Shown here in pieces: positions 25,711-36,800 of a stretch of 64,000 nucleotides of DNA. This DNA is from Vanilla planifolia (lineage: Eukaryota; Streptophyta; Magnoliopsida; Asparagales; Orchidaceae), in contig JAIUJO010000162.1 of the NCBI GenBank assembly GCA_023846275.1, forward strand, positions 1 to 64,000. Direction: 5' to 3'. Below the pieces are notes generated by a model. It saw only the letters and a program-made list of their open reading frames with translations, was not told where the DNA came from and made no database searches. The position numbers and the translations under genes were made by a program. Within the stretch, counting starts at the first letter, position 1. Each line of letters begins with the position of its first letter.

Positions 25711-26279
25711 AACATTTATGAATGTGCTCTTAATATCAATTTGGTATAGTTTAAAAACCTTGTTATTAGAAAAAACTAATATTGACCATGTTGCCTTCAA
25801 CCTTATGATTAGTTCAAGTGGTCCTTATATGTTTAGTCCTCTCACTTGATAATAACTCTTTGTAATAAGCCTTTCAATATTTTGAAAGATAACCAAATGT
25901 TTAATTTGTTCTTATTTTTTAATAGCCATTTTTTATGACTATATTGTGGTGACATATCCTACCTAATAATAACAAAAGAATTGATTCTAATAAATAAGTC
26001 ATCCAGCAATCCACATAATCAAATTCATTCCTCAAGGCCTCACTTTTATTTTGAGGAACAAGTTTTTAACTTGATGCAACATATATGATTTCTTTTAAAT
26101 AAAGGCATGTATTTATAGTAAAAAAAAGTCCTTTAGGATTAAATCGCTAAGACGATTTTTATGTATGCTAGATACTATGATGTAACCATAACTTTATTTG
26201 TGAAATTTTAACATATCATTTCTCATCTTTCTTAACATGTACTCCAAGAAAATTGGAAAACTTACACATTATGTAAATG

Positions 26280-26455
26280 TCAAATCCAACACCCATAAGC
26301 TTAATAATTCTTTCATATAAATCGAAGTTGCTTGGTCCAAATATGACATCTTCAACATGATCAATGACTTGAAGATGTTCATTAGCATAGTTCTTTTAAA
26401 ACAACATCTTATATAAATTCCCTTAAATAATGTTGGAGAAAAAATCTACTATGTT
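26280..26455 (-). pseudogene. Copia reverse transcriptase relic (copy 2)
   Basis: The minus strand reads HVEDVIFGPSNF, the same Y-V-D-D-I-x-F-G block as copy 1 with Tyr replaced by His and the first Asp by Glu. At nucleotide level it aligns with copy 1: cacccataagc occurs at 25415 and 26290, and both copies carry a similar DNA phrase upstream. The offset is about 875 bp. It is a second, more decayed copy of the same RT segment. Confidence 0.78.
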
Positions 26456-27105
26456 TGGCATACCATAATCTTTTTTGGTCTTCCAATTTTGTTTTTCAAA
26501 ATCTTCCACATCTTCCAAATCTAATCCTTATTTATGCATATATTAATCAGACACAACTTGAGTATATTCCAAAACAATTAAAGTTTCCTTATTAAACTAC
26601 TTATTGGTTTATCTATTTGATGAATATCATAAACAAATAGCCTCCATTAATTTTGTTATAAATCTACAATTTCTATCTTACCTTTTGATGTAACACTTCC
26701 TTCCAAAAGTTCCCATGTTTTAGTATTCAGTCTTCTTGCTATTCTGAAGTAATATTGTACCATTTTCATAATTAGTTCCATAATAAATCTATTTAGACAT
26801 TGAGATAAATATAACATCATTAATTATTAAGGCATTATGGTTTCTAGATTCTATATCACTCAGACAAAAGTAATAGAAGCTACCAACACTTAAAGAGGAG
26901 AGCACATTGTTTGATACATAACTTTGAAGAAGCATAATTAAATATTTACATAGATAATTGAGATATAAATACTATATCTATAAGAAATAAAAGTAATATC
27001 ATTATATTGGTAACTATGGCAAACTAATAACCAAATGTTTCTATCCTAAACTAGCATGATAATATGGGTAAGATTAAAACAATAGGTCAAATATATGTTA
27101 ATATT
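26456..27105 (-). pseudogene. Copia integrase C-terminal/connecting region (copy 1)
   Basis: This block aligns with the one at 27115-27715 at an offset of 658-660 bp. Shared landmarks are cattatggttt at 26833 and 27491, and gataCataac/gataTataac at 26913 and 27573. On the minus strand both read broken versions of the copia integrase end and the connecting region before RT. In copy 1 the ESRNHNALI phrase sits where copia has V-V-E-R-K-N-R-T-L. Stops are frequent. Confidence 0.6.
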
Positions 27106-27114
27106 AATGCTATT

Positions 27115-27715
27115 ATATGATTAGTTTTTCTTTTTTTCTTCTACTTTTATTTTTCTAAAATCTTCCTTGTGTTCTAAATCTACCGTTTTTTAATGCATAA
27201 TTCCATAAAAAATTTCCTGAGTAGATTGCTTCATAATTACGATTCCATTGTTGAATGGTTTATATGTCTATTTATTTGTGGAATATCATAAGGAGATAGC
27301 ATCATTAACTTGGTTTATAATCTCCAATTCTTGTGTTACTTATTCATATAATACTTCCATCCAAAAATGCCAAAGCTATCATGTTTGGGCTTCCTATTAT
27401 TTGTAGTACATATGATGTCTTATTTTTAATTCGATTTATGATAAATCTATTTAAGCATTAAGATAAATAGAATAGCTTGAATTATTCAAGCATTATGGTT
27501 TTGAGACTAATTATCACCATGAAAAAAGTATAAGCAGATAAAAGTTCTTTAAGATGGAGTGGAAAAACTTATGATATATAACAAAGAGGAAGCTATATTA
27601 AATATTTAGATAGATATTTGCTATATCCATAATAGATTGAATGAACTTTACAATTGATCGTTGTGGTATATTTATACCAAGAAGTTGTTGTCATAAACCA
27701 ACATGATGATGTGTG
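27115..27715 (-). pseudogene. Copia integrase C-terminal/connecting region (copy 2)
   Basis: On the minus strand this copy gives SFGIFGWKYYM, matching the copia H-F-x-V-F-G-C-x-C-Y block. Somewhat later comes the phrase SL*YSTNK*TYKPFNN (asterisks are stops), matching F-L-G-Y-S-x-x-x-K-A-Y-R-V-x-N, followed by a V-x-x-S-x-x-V-x-F-like stretch. These motifs lie between the integrase core and reverse transcriptase in Ty1/copia polyproteins. Frame changes and stops show it is dead. See copy 1 for the alignment landmarks. Confidence 0.7.
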
Positions 27716-29541
27716 GAAAATTAAAACCCAAATATTTGTATATTTGAAAATGAGATTCTCTATCCCAAAATTGGAAATTTAACATATTAAGGAAATACTT
27801 TTGGTAAAACATTAAATCAAATATATGTTGACTAATAGTATATCTTAAGTAGTATGGAAAACACTAATATATTACGTAATGATTCCAACTTTATATAATA
27901 TTATTGTAAAAGTTTTCTTGATCCAAGTGATACTCAAGTAATGTTTAACATAATATTCTTGACTGAAAATAAAGTCAATGAACGGGACTATTTAAAACAC
28001 TTGAGAATATATTAAGATTATGAAAATTATGCAATTAAGAGAACTAGAGCAACAATTTCACTTTTAATAAATTTTCCTACAACAATAATTATTAGTCTAG
28101 CATAGAGATGTATATAATAAGATGCATAAATTGTTATTATACTAGTATGGCCAAACCAATAATGCTCTAATTAATATAGAAATAATTTTATATTCTATTA
28201 AGAAGATCTAAATTATCATGACATGAATTCAAAAGGAATAGATTTTCTTCACAAAAAGTATGATAAAAAAATTAAATAAGTGGACTTTTAGGAAGAGGAT
28301 CATGTATTTTTGAAGTTAAGTCCCATGAAATACATTATAATGTTTAGAGAAAGAAAATTGCAAATGAGAAGACATTTTGTGCTTTGATAGATTATTGAAA
28401 TAAATTATCCTATTTCTTATAAGATAATTTTCATTGTCATTGCAACAGTACATCACGTATTTTTTGTTTCAGTCCTAATAAAACTTTTTGCTAATGGCAC
28501 TTTTATATGTAAATGTCATTAAAGCATCATCGTTGTGCATACTAAATTTTTTCATAAGAAAATGACCAAGGCATTCTTTACAAGAGAAATCAACAAAATA
28601 AAAAACAAGGGCATCCCATGCACAATTTACTAACACGTAACTCATTGAAAGTAAGGGAAAAGGCCTTTGGAGACATCCCAACATTTTTTGAATTTGATTG
28701 ATTTAATTCTTTTGTGGAGGGATGTCTACAAAATAGTCAAAAGCCTTTAAGATTTATATAACATTTGTTGAGATAATGTAAGTGCATTTCAAAATTTATT
28801 TTGAATATCATGAAATGAAAATTTCATATGGATATCTTTGTATAAGATCATAAAGACTATTATTTGAAAGAACTAATAATATGAGGGTAAGTCAAATGCA
28901 AAAGAATAAATGAAAAGAAACCTGATGTAATAATTCTAAATTAATTTGAAGAGGACATATCATAAAAAGAAATACCAAAAAATATTAAAAATAACATTAA
29001 TTTAATTCTAAGGAAATTTTTATAGAAAATTGATAAAAATGGTAAACTAGAAATATATGAACTATTTCTTAAATAAATATCTCATAGAGTAGTTTTTACG
29101 AAATTGGCTAAAAGAATTTTGGATGTCATTTGCAATAGAATGTGCAAGAAATACAAAAATTTGTAAGGTTTTTATCACAAGGGTTATCTAGCAAAAACTT
29201 TTATGTACTAAAAAAGAAGAATATCAAAAGTAATTCAATTGATAATAACGATACTAAAGGTAGAAGTGAAATAGAAAATTTTTGTAAAGGTTAGCAAAAG
29301 GGAGACATGTTAGATAATTATGAAAGTGGCTTTAAGAAAGATGAGAACTATTATTGTAAGTAGACACCAAATGCTTCCATAAATGGATGGAATTATCTAA
29401 AAATATTGTAGAATGGACACTGTGTCACTATCAAATGATAGTTAATAGATCGATGATCATTTCAAGGACTATTGGATTGCTAATGTATTATATTTTTTAC
29501 CCTTAATTAGGTTGTTTCGTTTGATGATAAAAACCTTAAGT
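27716..29541. other. Unassigned AT-rich DNA between copia relics
   Basis: It might contain integrase-core or gag relics of the fragments to the left, but I could not read any. A minus-strand open stretch of about 70 codons (28475-28684) is not recognised. No RNA genes were seen. Confidence 0.5.
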
Positions 29542-30982
29542 ATTACTAATGTATTTTTTAATAGAAAAATGCATGTTTTGTTATGATCTCTAATATTGGC
29601 TGATATTTATTATCTTTTCATGATTAAAGGTTAGATTCATATAGAAAAAAATTGTTCATACTATTAAAATGTTAAGAATAAGTTGATTGAAAAAACTACT
29701 TCATAACAGCATAAATCATATTTCTAAAATGACTGATGGAATGGATCAATTAATGGCGAGGGAATTAATCGTTATGCGGGAGTGACTGGCACCACTGGCT
29801 TTGATTCGAGAGGTTTTAAACAATTAGATCAAAAATTGTAAAGGAGGATGAGTTTTTAGTAAGGTGAAGGTGGGTTAGATCTGAGTGAAATGTTCTAGTG
29901 GGATGGCATTTGAATACTTTGATTCATCAATTGCTAAGCTGGGAAAAATCTTATTTGTAAGATACAAATAAAGAATAATAAGTCATTTGACTCAAGGATA
30001 GACTATTTTAAAGGGCTAAAATAATAAAAAGATCAAAATGAACTCAAATATGTCTTGGCCACTAAATTTTGAGCTAAGATCAAGTGTTTATAGTAGATGA
30101 AATGTTTATCATTCAACCAAAGATCGAATGGTGAGAAATCGAGCACCCATTTTACATTGAGTTGATACAAGAAAGTTAATGCTAAACAAAGTAGTTTTCT
30201 CTTTATAATACCAATGATGGGCGTATAATGCAAAATAAATTAATGTTGGCTCCCCTTTCTATCCATAGGAATTCATCACATAGGCCACTCATATGCTTAT
30301 AGGTCATTTCTTGGTGATTGCTTCTATAAGACCCCAATTTGCATACAAAATTCAAGTTTATTACCTTTCGATTCTCTACCTTACCCCAATCTTGTTTAGG
30401 ATTCACTCTAAAAAATTTCTTTGCTTGTTTTAGCCTCATCTCCTAATCCAATGCTAATAGGTGAAGTTGGCCTTGGTCAACCCAGGTACTTTGTACTTGG
30501 CAAGCCTAGGGCGTGGCTTATTTTTTTTAAAAATTACTAAAATTTAAAATAATTAATTTTTTATTTTACTAAAATTTCAGCAATTAACATGAAATTTGGC
30601 AAAGATGCATAACATGGATTTAGTCAGAAAAAAGGTTAAGCAAAAAATGAAATCCTATAAGTTTTCCAAATCAAGGAAAAGATGGAAAAGTTAAATGCTT
30701 AAATTGAGATGTGAAAGTGAGATTAATGAATATGTAGCTCACAATCAACAAGTTAATATTCCATTTCATAACAAAAATATAAACCTTTTAAAAATTGATA
30801 TGTATGTCTTTAATCCCAGAAGCTAAGTAAATACTTCAAGGTATTTTGGAAACTATAAACCACCATCTTAAAGGGTGTTAGGTTTAATCTTTAAAACAAA
30901 ACCTAATCCATACTAAACAAGCCCATTAGAATAAAATATTAAATATTTATTACTTGACTCATCAAATAGAAAGCTGACAACA
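29542..30982 (-). repeat. 3' LTR (left copy) of the deleted copia element
   Basis: It aligns with 31577-33004 along its whole length, with the offset drifting from about 2042 through 2067 to 2022. Paired landmarks are atctctaatattgg/atctcaaatattgg (29585/31627), tagtagatgaaatg/tagtggatgaaac (near 30090/32157) and gaaatttggcaaagat/aaaatttgggaaagat (near 30591/32621). The right end is set by the polypurine tract: the minus strand reads the purine run and then TGTTG, the usual TG start of an LTR. It differs heavily from its partner, so insertion was ancient. Confidence 0.8.
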
Positions 30983-30994
30983 TTCTCTCCTTTT
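30983..30994 (-). other. Polypurine tract (plus-strand primer site)
   Basis: The minus strand reads AAAAGGAGAGAA directly before TGTTG of the left LTR. Copia elements carry such a purine run immediately 5' of the 3' LTR, where it primes second-strand synthesis. The position between the RNase H relic and the LTR is as expected. Confidence 0.72.
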
Positions 30995-31189
30995 GATGTT
31001 TACAAGACATAAATATTTAGATAAAAACATATATAAAAAACATATATTATTATGATAAGTGATATCAATAATGCAAAGTTGGTGCTCACTCTGAATTCAT
31101 ACACCCCCTTACTATGTGTTCCTACTCACTTATTTAAAGGATAGTTTTTCTCCCTTTCTAACACTACAAAAGAAGAGGTATAATTTTTA

Positions 31190-31440
31190 TAATTTGTATT
31201 ACACCTAATTATTATCTTATGAATTGAAATTGATCAATTGGAAGGAATTTTTTAAATAAGTCTACCAATTCATACTATGTAGAAACATATGTGGATTTTA
31301 TTAAGCCTTTAACTGCATGGTCTCTCATAAAGTGATGTCTTACACTATTTGTTTGCTCCTAGAATGATGAACTTGGTTCTTTGCTAAGGCCAAGGCACTA
31401 CTATTATCAAATCTTGTGGAAACATTATAACATGTTTGCA
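31190..31440 (-). pseudogene. Copia RNase H relic inside the deleted element
   Basis: The minus strand reads FDNSSALALAKNQVHHSRSK, matching the copia D-N-x-S-A-I-x-L-A-K-N-P-x-x-H-x-R-S-K-H-I block. In a neighbouring frame comes RHHFMRDHAVKG, matching R-Y-H-F-I-R-E, and then a version of the S-T-x-x-Q-L-A-D-I-x-T-K-x-L segment reading ELVDLFKKFL. One frameshift separates the blocks. It is the last coding domain of a copia polyprotein and sits about 200 bp before the polypurine tract. Confidence 0.85.
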
Positions 31441-31576
31441 CAACATTCAAAGCTTATTAGTAAATAGAAGAAGGCAAATAAGCTTGAGATTACTAAGAAA
31501 GGTGAGAAATTGAAAGCTTGGAAGTGCTAAGATTAGCTAAAAGAATTTGACATTTTTTGAAGAACTAAGTTGTAGT

Positions 31577-33004
31577 TGCTAACAAGAGATTTTGTTATAA
31601 TTGAAGTCCATGCTATAATTTGTTGAGATCTCAAATATTGGTTCATGTTTATTAGTCATTTCATGAATAGTAGTTAGATTTATTTATGAAACATTTGATC
31701 AATGTTATAAGGAAGTTAAGAAAAAAGTGTTTTAAATGATTCTTCCAAACAGCTAAATAGCACTTCCAAATAATTTAAAATATTTCTTCAAATTGCTTAA
31801 CACAATGGCTCAACTAACAACAAAGGAATTAGCCATTAGGTATGATCAACAAGCATCATTGTGTTTTATTACAAAGGTTTTGGATGTTAGATCAAAGACT
31901 ATTAAAGCAATTAGTTTTAGAATGTTGGATCAAGATGGATTAAAACTATCCATTTGATAAAGTAAGATACGATATGGATCATTTGATTCATCATTTGCAA
32001 AGGAAATAAGATCTTGAATATAGGATACAAACATGGAGAGTCCTAGGCCATCTAATTCATTGGTAGAATAATTTCAAAGGTTAAAACATTCAAAGAAATC
32101 TAATGAACCAAGACATGATCTTGATTGTTCGATTTTAGGCAAAGGTTGAGTGCTTATAGTGGATGAAACATTTTCAACTTGGTCAAAGTTTGATGGTGAA
32201 AAATAACACATGCTTTTGGTGCTAAATAATAGGACAATGTTAGTCCCACATTGCTAAAAAAAGTAGCCTTCTACATACAATACCTTTCATGGGTACATAA
32301 TCCAAGTGTGCTTGGGATTTCATAACCTGGGTTGCTCGTACACTTATAAGTAATTTCATGGCTATGGTTTTGACTTGATATATATTTGATTAGGCCCAAT
32401 CAATCTTCTGTCTTTTATCAACAAAATTGATGTATGTACCCCAAACAATTTTGTGGTTAGCTAGGCAAGTTTTCAATAGGTTTGTTGACACGTTGCTTCT
32501 AGGCCTACTTATCCTAAGCACTTTGAACTAAACGAGCTTGGCGTGTTGCTTAAATTTTTTTAATTAAGAAAATTTTATAGAATTAATTTTTTAGTTTACC
32601 CAAAGTTTAATCACTAACATAAAATTTGGGAAAGATCTATTAGATGGATTTAGTTTAAAAAACAATTGATAAAAAAAATGAAATTTTTTTAGCTTCTTAA
32701 ATCATGAAAATCTTGATTAAATTAGAAACTTAAATTAGGATTTGAAACTAATTGAAGATGTGCATTATAACAAATAAGTTGATGTTCTATTTTAAAGTGA
32801 AAACAATCTTAGCAAATTTAATACATATTTCTTGAATCCTTGAATTTTATTCAATACTCCAAAGTACTTTGAATATAATTGATTCATTATCTTTAAAGAT
32901 ACATGATTTTTCCTTTAAAATTAAATCTGATCGCACTAATCAAACAAATTAGTACAGAATGGTAAGCATGTAAAGCTTTACCCATCAAACTCAAAGGTAA
33001 CAAA
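31577..33004 (-). repeat. 5' LTR (right copy) of the deleted copia element
   Basis: Partner of 29542-30982; alignment landmarks are given there. Its left end is placed at TGCTAACAAG (31577), which on the minus strand would be an LTR ending in CA. Its right end is placed at ggtaacaaaa by alignment with the PPT-defined end of the left copy. The interior shares a short G/C-richer phrase with the left copy (gcgtggctta near 30510, gcgtgttgctta near 32540) that may be a regulatory core. Confidence 0.75.
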
Positions 33005-33766
33005 ATAAAATATGACTAGATGCATTTTTTGGATCAAGAAAATAATACGCAATCTCTTTGAATAATTTTGGTTTAGCATATAATCAAGATTTAATAGAGG
33101 ATGAATGCATTAGCCATAAGGAAATAACTTTAGTGCACCAAGGGTAGCGATGTACAAGCAATACATTTATTGCATAATGTAAGAAAACTCATATAACACC
33201 ATAGTGATCCATCAATCATGCAATTATGTGAATAAAACTCATATCTATTAAACGTGGCTGTAATTATAATCATGGGAGTTATTTTGACAACTAATTGCTT
33301 AATTATCTGATAAGATAATCTTATTCACATCAACCTTTAAAAACCTCATTAGGAATGTCATCCAATTGGACAACATTGTAAATCAAAATATAATAGCGAT
33401 AAAGCCAACTTCCCTTTTTTATTTTATATGTAAAATGACTCAGTAATAGTTTGATTGTCATATTCTTTCAAAAATAACTTCAATTTATATGAATTGAAGA
33501 AATACATGAAAATGATAACATTCCAACAACTAAATTCCATCATTAAAGAAATTAATAAGTATTAAATTATAATTTCTTATAATAAGTGCCTATCCAATCT
33601 ATTCTGTTTAAATATCTCAATTTATCTTAGTTATATAAGTACATTGTGATACATAATTAGACAAATCTATTCAACCTAATTTCTTAACTCTCAAGAAAAT
33701 GTTTTAAGATGCAAGAATATAACATATAATATGTTGTACAAGAAGCTCACAAAAATAATAATAATG
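33005..33766. other. Unassigned sequence right of the copia element
   Basis: AT-rich with no recognised protein, RNA or repeat signal. It probably represents the DNA into which the copia element inserted, but no target-site duplication was seen to prove it. Confidence 0.5.
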
Positions 33767-33866
33767 AATGATTGCAATTGCATGAAAAGTAGGTAAAACA
33801 CAAATTTCACAAATAAAATGATTGCAATTGCATGAAAAGTAGATAAAACACAAATTTCACAAATAA
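33767..33866. repeat. 50-bp tandem duplication, one mismatch
   Basis: Units 33767-33816 and 33817-33866 both start aatgattgcaattgcatg and end ttcacaaataa. The only difference is aggtaaaac versus agataaaac. Near-identity marks it as a recent event compared with the heavily diverged repeats around it. Confidence 0.96.
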
Positions 33867-36800
33867 TCCTAACAAATGCTCAAGTACTCATACCTAACTC
33901 ATATATAATTCTATATCATAATGGAAGACATTGATATTGTACTAGTATGATAGAGATATATCTAATGATCATTTGTAAAATTCATCATACTAAAACAATT
34001 ACGTAGTATTGTCTTACAACAATGAACATTTAATAAAAGTGCAAACAATTTAGCTAATCTATAAATTAAGTTCTGAACTCTTAGGTCATGACTTTTAACT
34101 CTTCATTGGTAATGATCTTGTTGTATTTATACAAATTTTCAAACTTTACAAAAAATACTTAATATCTGTTTTCTTCTCATCCAACTATTTAATGACGACA
34201 TCTATAGTAAAATGTATGATATAATTTTGCATAAATTTCCAATATTACACACCTTAACACATAGTATAAATCATGCAATAAATGCATGTCTCTCTTGGCC
34301 ACATTCAAATTAATCTACATAATAATTTTTTATTAAGGTACAATTATTTGAATATAAATATGTATGAAATACATGCCTTATATTTCACCAAAATTTAACA
34401 GTCACGAGTAATATAATACAATAATATTTCTCATTCAAATTTAAATTAAAAATTTTTATAGTTCTAATAATAATAGGTATGGATTATTAATTTTTTATAG
34501 CCAACAATTCGAGCAAGTGCTAGAAAAAAGACACCTTAATTTAAAAGCAGAGCTGCATTTGAGCAAAACCACCAACACTTGTTAACCCATCTTTAAAAGT
34601 TAATCACTCTATGTACAATTGAAAATATTTTTTAATTGATTAATAAATGTTTGTTTTTGTGCTCCAAGTTTCAATGATCACTAAAAAAAATCATTATTAA
34701 AAAAACAATAAGTTTCATTGGCATAAAAAAAGTGTTGGGTAGTAAATATTCAGCAATAAGAATTGCTTGTGTTTCACTCCAAAAACTTCTTCTCAATATA
34801 TAAATATACTTATTTCGCAAAAACGTTAATCATTAAAGAGTTTTAATCATATTGAAAATATCATAATGACTTACTGCAAAAAAAAATTTAATTATTCCAA
34901 AATGCATAGTAAACAAATTAAAAGATTATAATGATAAGTGGAACGAAACATTTGAAAACAAAAAAATGACGCATCATCATTATAGTAAACTATTTAAAAT
35001 ATTAAGAAAGCACAATAAAAATTCCATAATATTGGAGAAAGTCTCTCATTAGGAATTAAAAAATTTAAAATTCATAAAAACTTTTCAAAAATATTAATAT
35101 AACAGAATGCTCAAGATATTAAAGGCTATACATAAAACATATTTCTTAAATAAATTTATCAAGATGTGATGTGCAACAAATTTACCAAACAAAGTCATTA
35201 AATATAATTAAAAACTTAGCCATTTAAAAAATTTAGTTCATAACAACTAAGTTGTGTTGGCTTGCATCATATGGGTACAATATGTATTTTAAAGTAACAC
35301 AAAAGCTCAAGATGGATATAAAGAATACCTATGCACTTGATAACACGCTTTATCTTTTGTCTACACTACATCACATTGACCATTTCCAATTTGTGCATCT
35401 AGATAACAAGTTGAATTACTCATAGGGGAGCATGGTTTATGTTATTACTAGTAAATTAGATTTGATTCACCATGTATGTTGTCTTGTGTAGGTCTTCTTT
35501 TTATAGTGGTATCTTTTTTTCCATTGCATATAAACTTATCTTTTCTTACTTTATAAAACATCTTTGTTTTGTCATAAATAAATAGATATTTTTATTAATA
35601 ATTTATAATTTTTTTCAAAGTTTTAATTTTCTTTATTATTCTTGTTTAAAAAATCTAGATATTGTTTAATATTTAATATAATCCATTTTGATATTCAAGT
35701 AATTTATATTAGTATTATTTTAAATAATTTTTTTATTATAATTACTTATTAATGTAATATTATTAATATTTTTTTAATGTTTTTAATTTACATCATTTCA
35801 TATGCTACAACACTTTTTTTAGGTTTGCTTTTTTAGTTTTTAATGGTTTGTTAATTTGGTAGATGCACTTTCTCACACTGGCATGATGACAATATTGATT
35901 GTTTAATTTCCCTTCACAATTATAGTTTATTCAATTTTTGTGTTAGTATGCTTAGTTTTCTTTGTTTATTCTCATATTTTATGTTATATTTTTATTCTTT
36001 TATTATGTAAATGTTATTTACAAGCTCTATATAACTCATATATTAGAAATTTTAAAACACATTAATTTGTTTTACTATTTATGTCAATATAATATTTATT
36101 AATTCTATTTAAATTCTAAAAATTTTTTGTGAATAAGTGGTGAAAGCATTTATTTTTTCAAATGTATTATTTACATCTCATAACAAAATTTGGAAATATT
36201 CTCATTCATTGTTAGAACTATAAAAAACAACAAATAATTTCGCAAAAAAAATTATAAGTTTAACTAAAAAAATATAAATCATTGAAAATAAAATCAATTC
36301 TAGATAATTAAAGTGTTTATGTTTCCAATTATTTGTCAAATAATATTAATATAAAATGAACTTAACAATTCAAATATGACATCTATTTCAATATTAAAAT
36401 AGAAAAAACAATGAAAAAAATAGAAATTTGTCTTCATTGATTGACTTGAAATTCTTAACAAATATTTTTATAATACATTGACTGAATATTTTGTTAAACA
36501 TATTTTTTGGATTATATAATATTTCAAAAAAGTGTAAAACTATCTCAGTAAAAGAGAAGAATAATTGATAATAAAAATATATAAAGTTGCCAAGATAAAA
36601 AAAATCTAAAATATTTTGATTTATTTGAATATTAGGTGAAAAAGTAAATTTTATAAATAAATTTAAAGAACAAAATATATAAAACTGCTCAAATTAAAAG
36701 TAATATAAATTGTGTAGATTTATTTAAATAACATGTGAAGAAGTGGTTGTTTTATTTACAAACTTGACAAAGCTTGAAAATTATATATCATATATTAATA

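Larger units (their letters stand above)
24655..27720 (-). mobile_element. Scrambled Ty1/copia fragments, minus strand
   Basis: Reading the minus strand from right to left gives parts of a copia polyprotein: two copies of the integrase-to-RT connecting region (27715-26456), a reverse transcriptase scrap (26455-26280), a second reverse transcriptase piece (25710-25391) and RNase H (24950-24655). The order integrase, RT, RNase H fits Ty1/copia. The duplicated blocks show that at least two partial copies are combined, by nested insertion or by duplication within one element. No LTRs were identified around it. Confidence 0.78.
29542..33004 (-). mobile_element. Ty1/copia element with two LTRs and a large internal deletion
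   Basis: Two diverged direct repeats of about 1.4 kb (29542-30982 and 31577-33004) enclose only about 594 bp. That interval holds, on the minus strand, a copia RNase H relic followed by a polypurine tract that abuts the left repeat. The arrangement (RNase H end, PPT, 3' LTR) fits a minus-strand copia element whose gag, protease, integrase and RT have been deleted. I could not find a primer-binding site at the right LTR or a target-site duplication, and the outer LTR ends are uncertain by some tens of bases. Confidence 0.8.

Noticed and set aside
28475..28684. Minus-strand 69-codon open stretch near the copia relics
   Set aside because: It does not match any copia gag, protease or integrase motif and is too short to support a gene.
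31440..31576. Primer-binding site of the deleted copia element
   Set aside because: The sequence next to the right LTR does not resemble the complement of the initiator methionine tRNA end or another tRNA 3' end that I could recognise.
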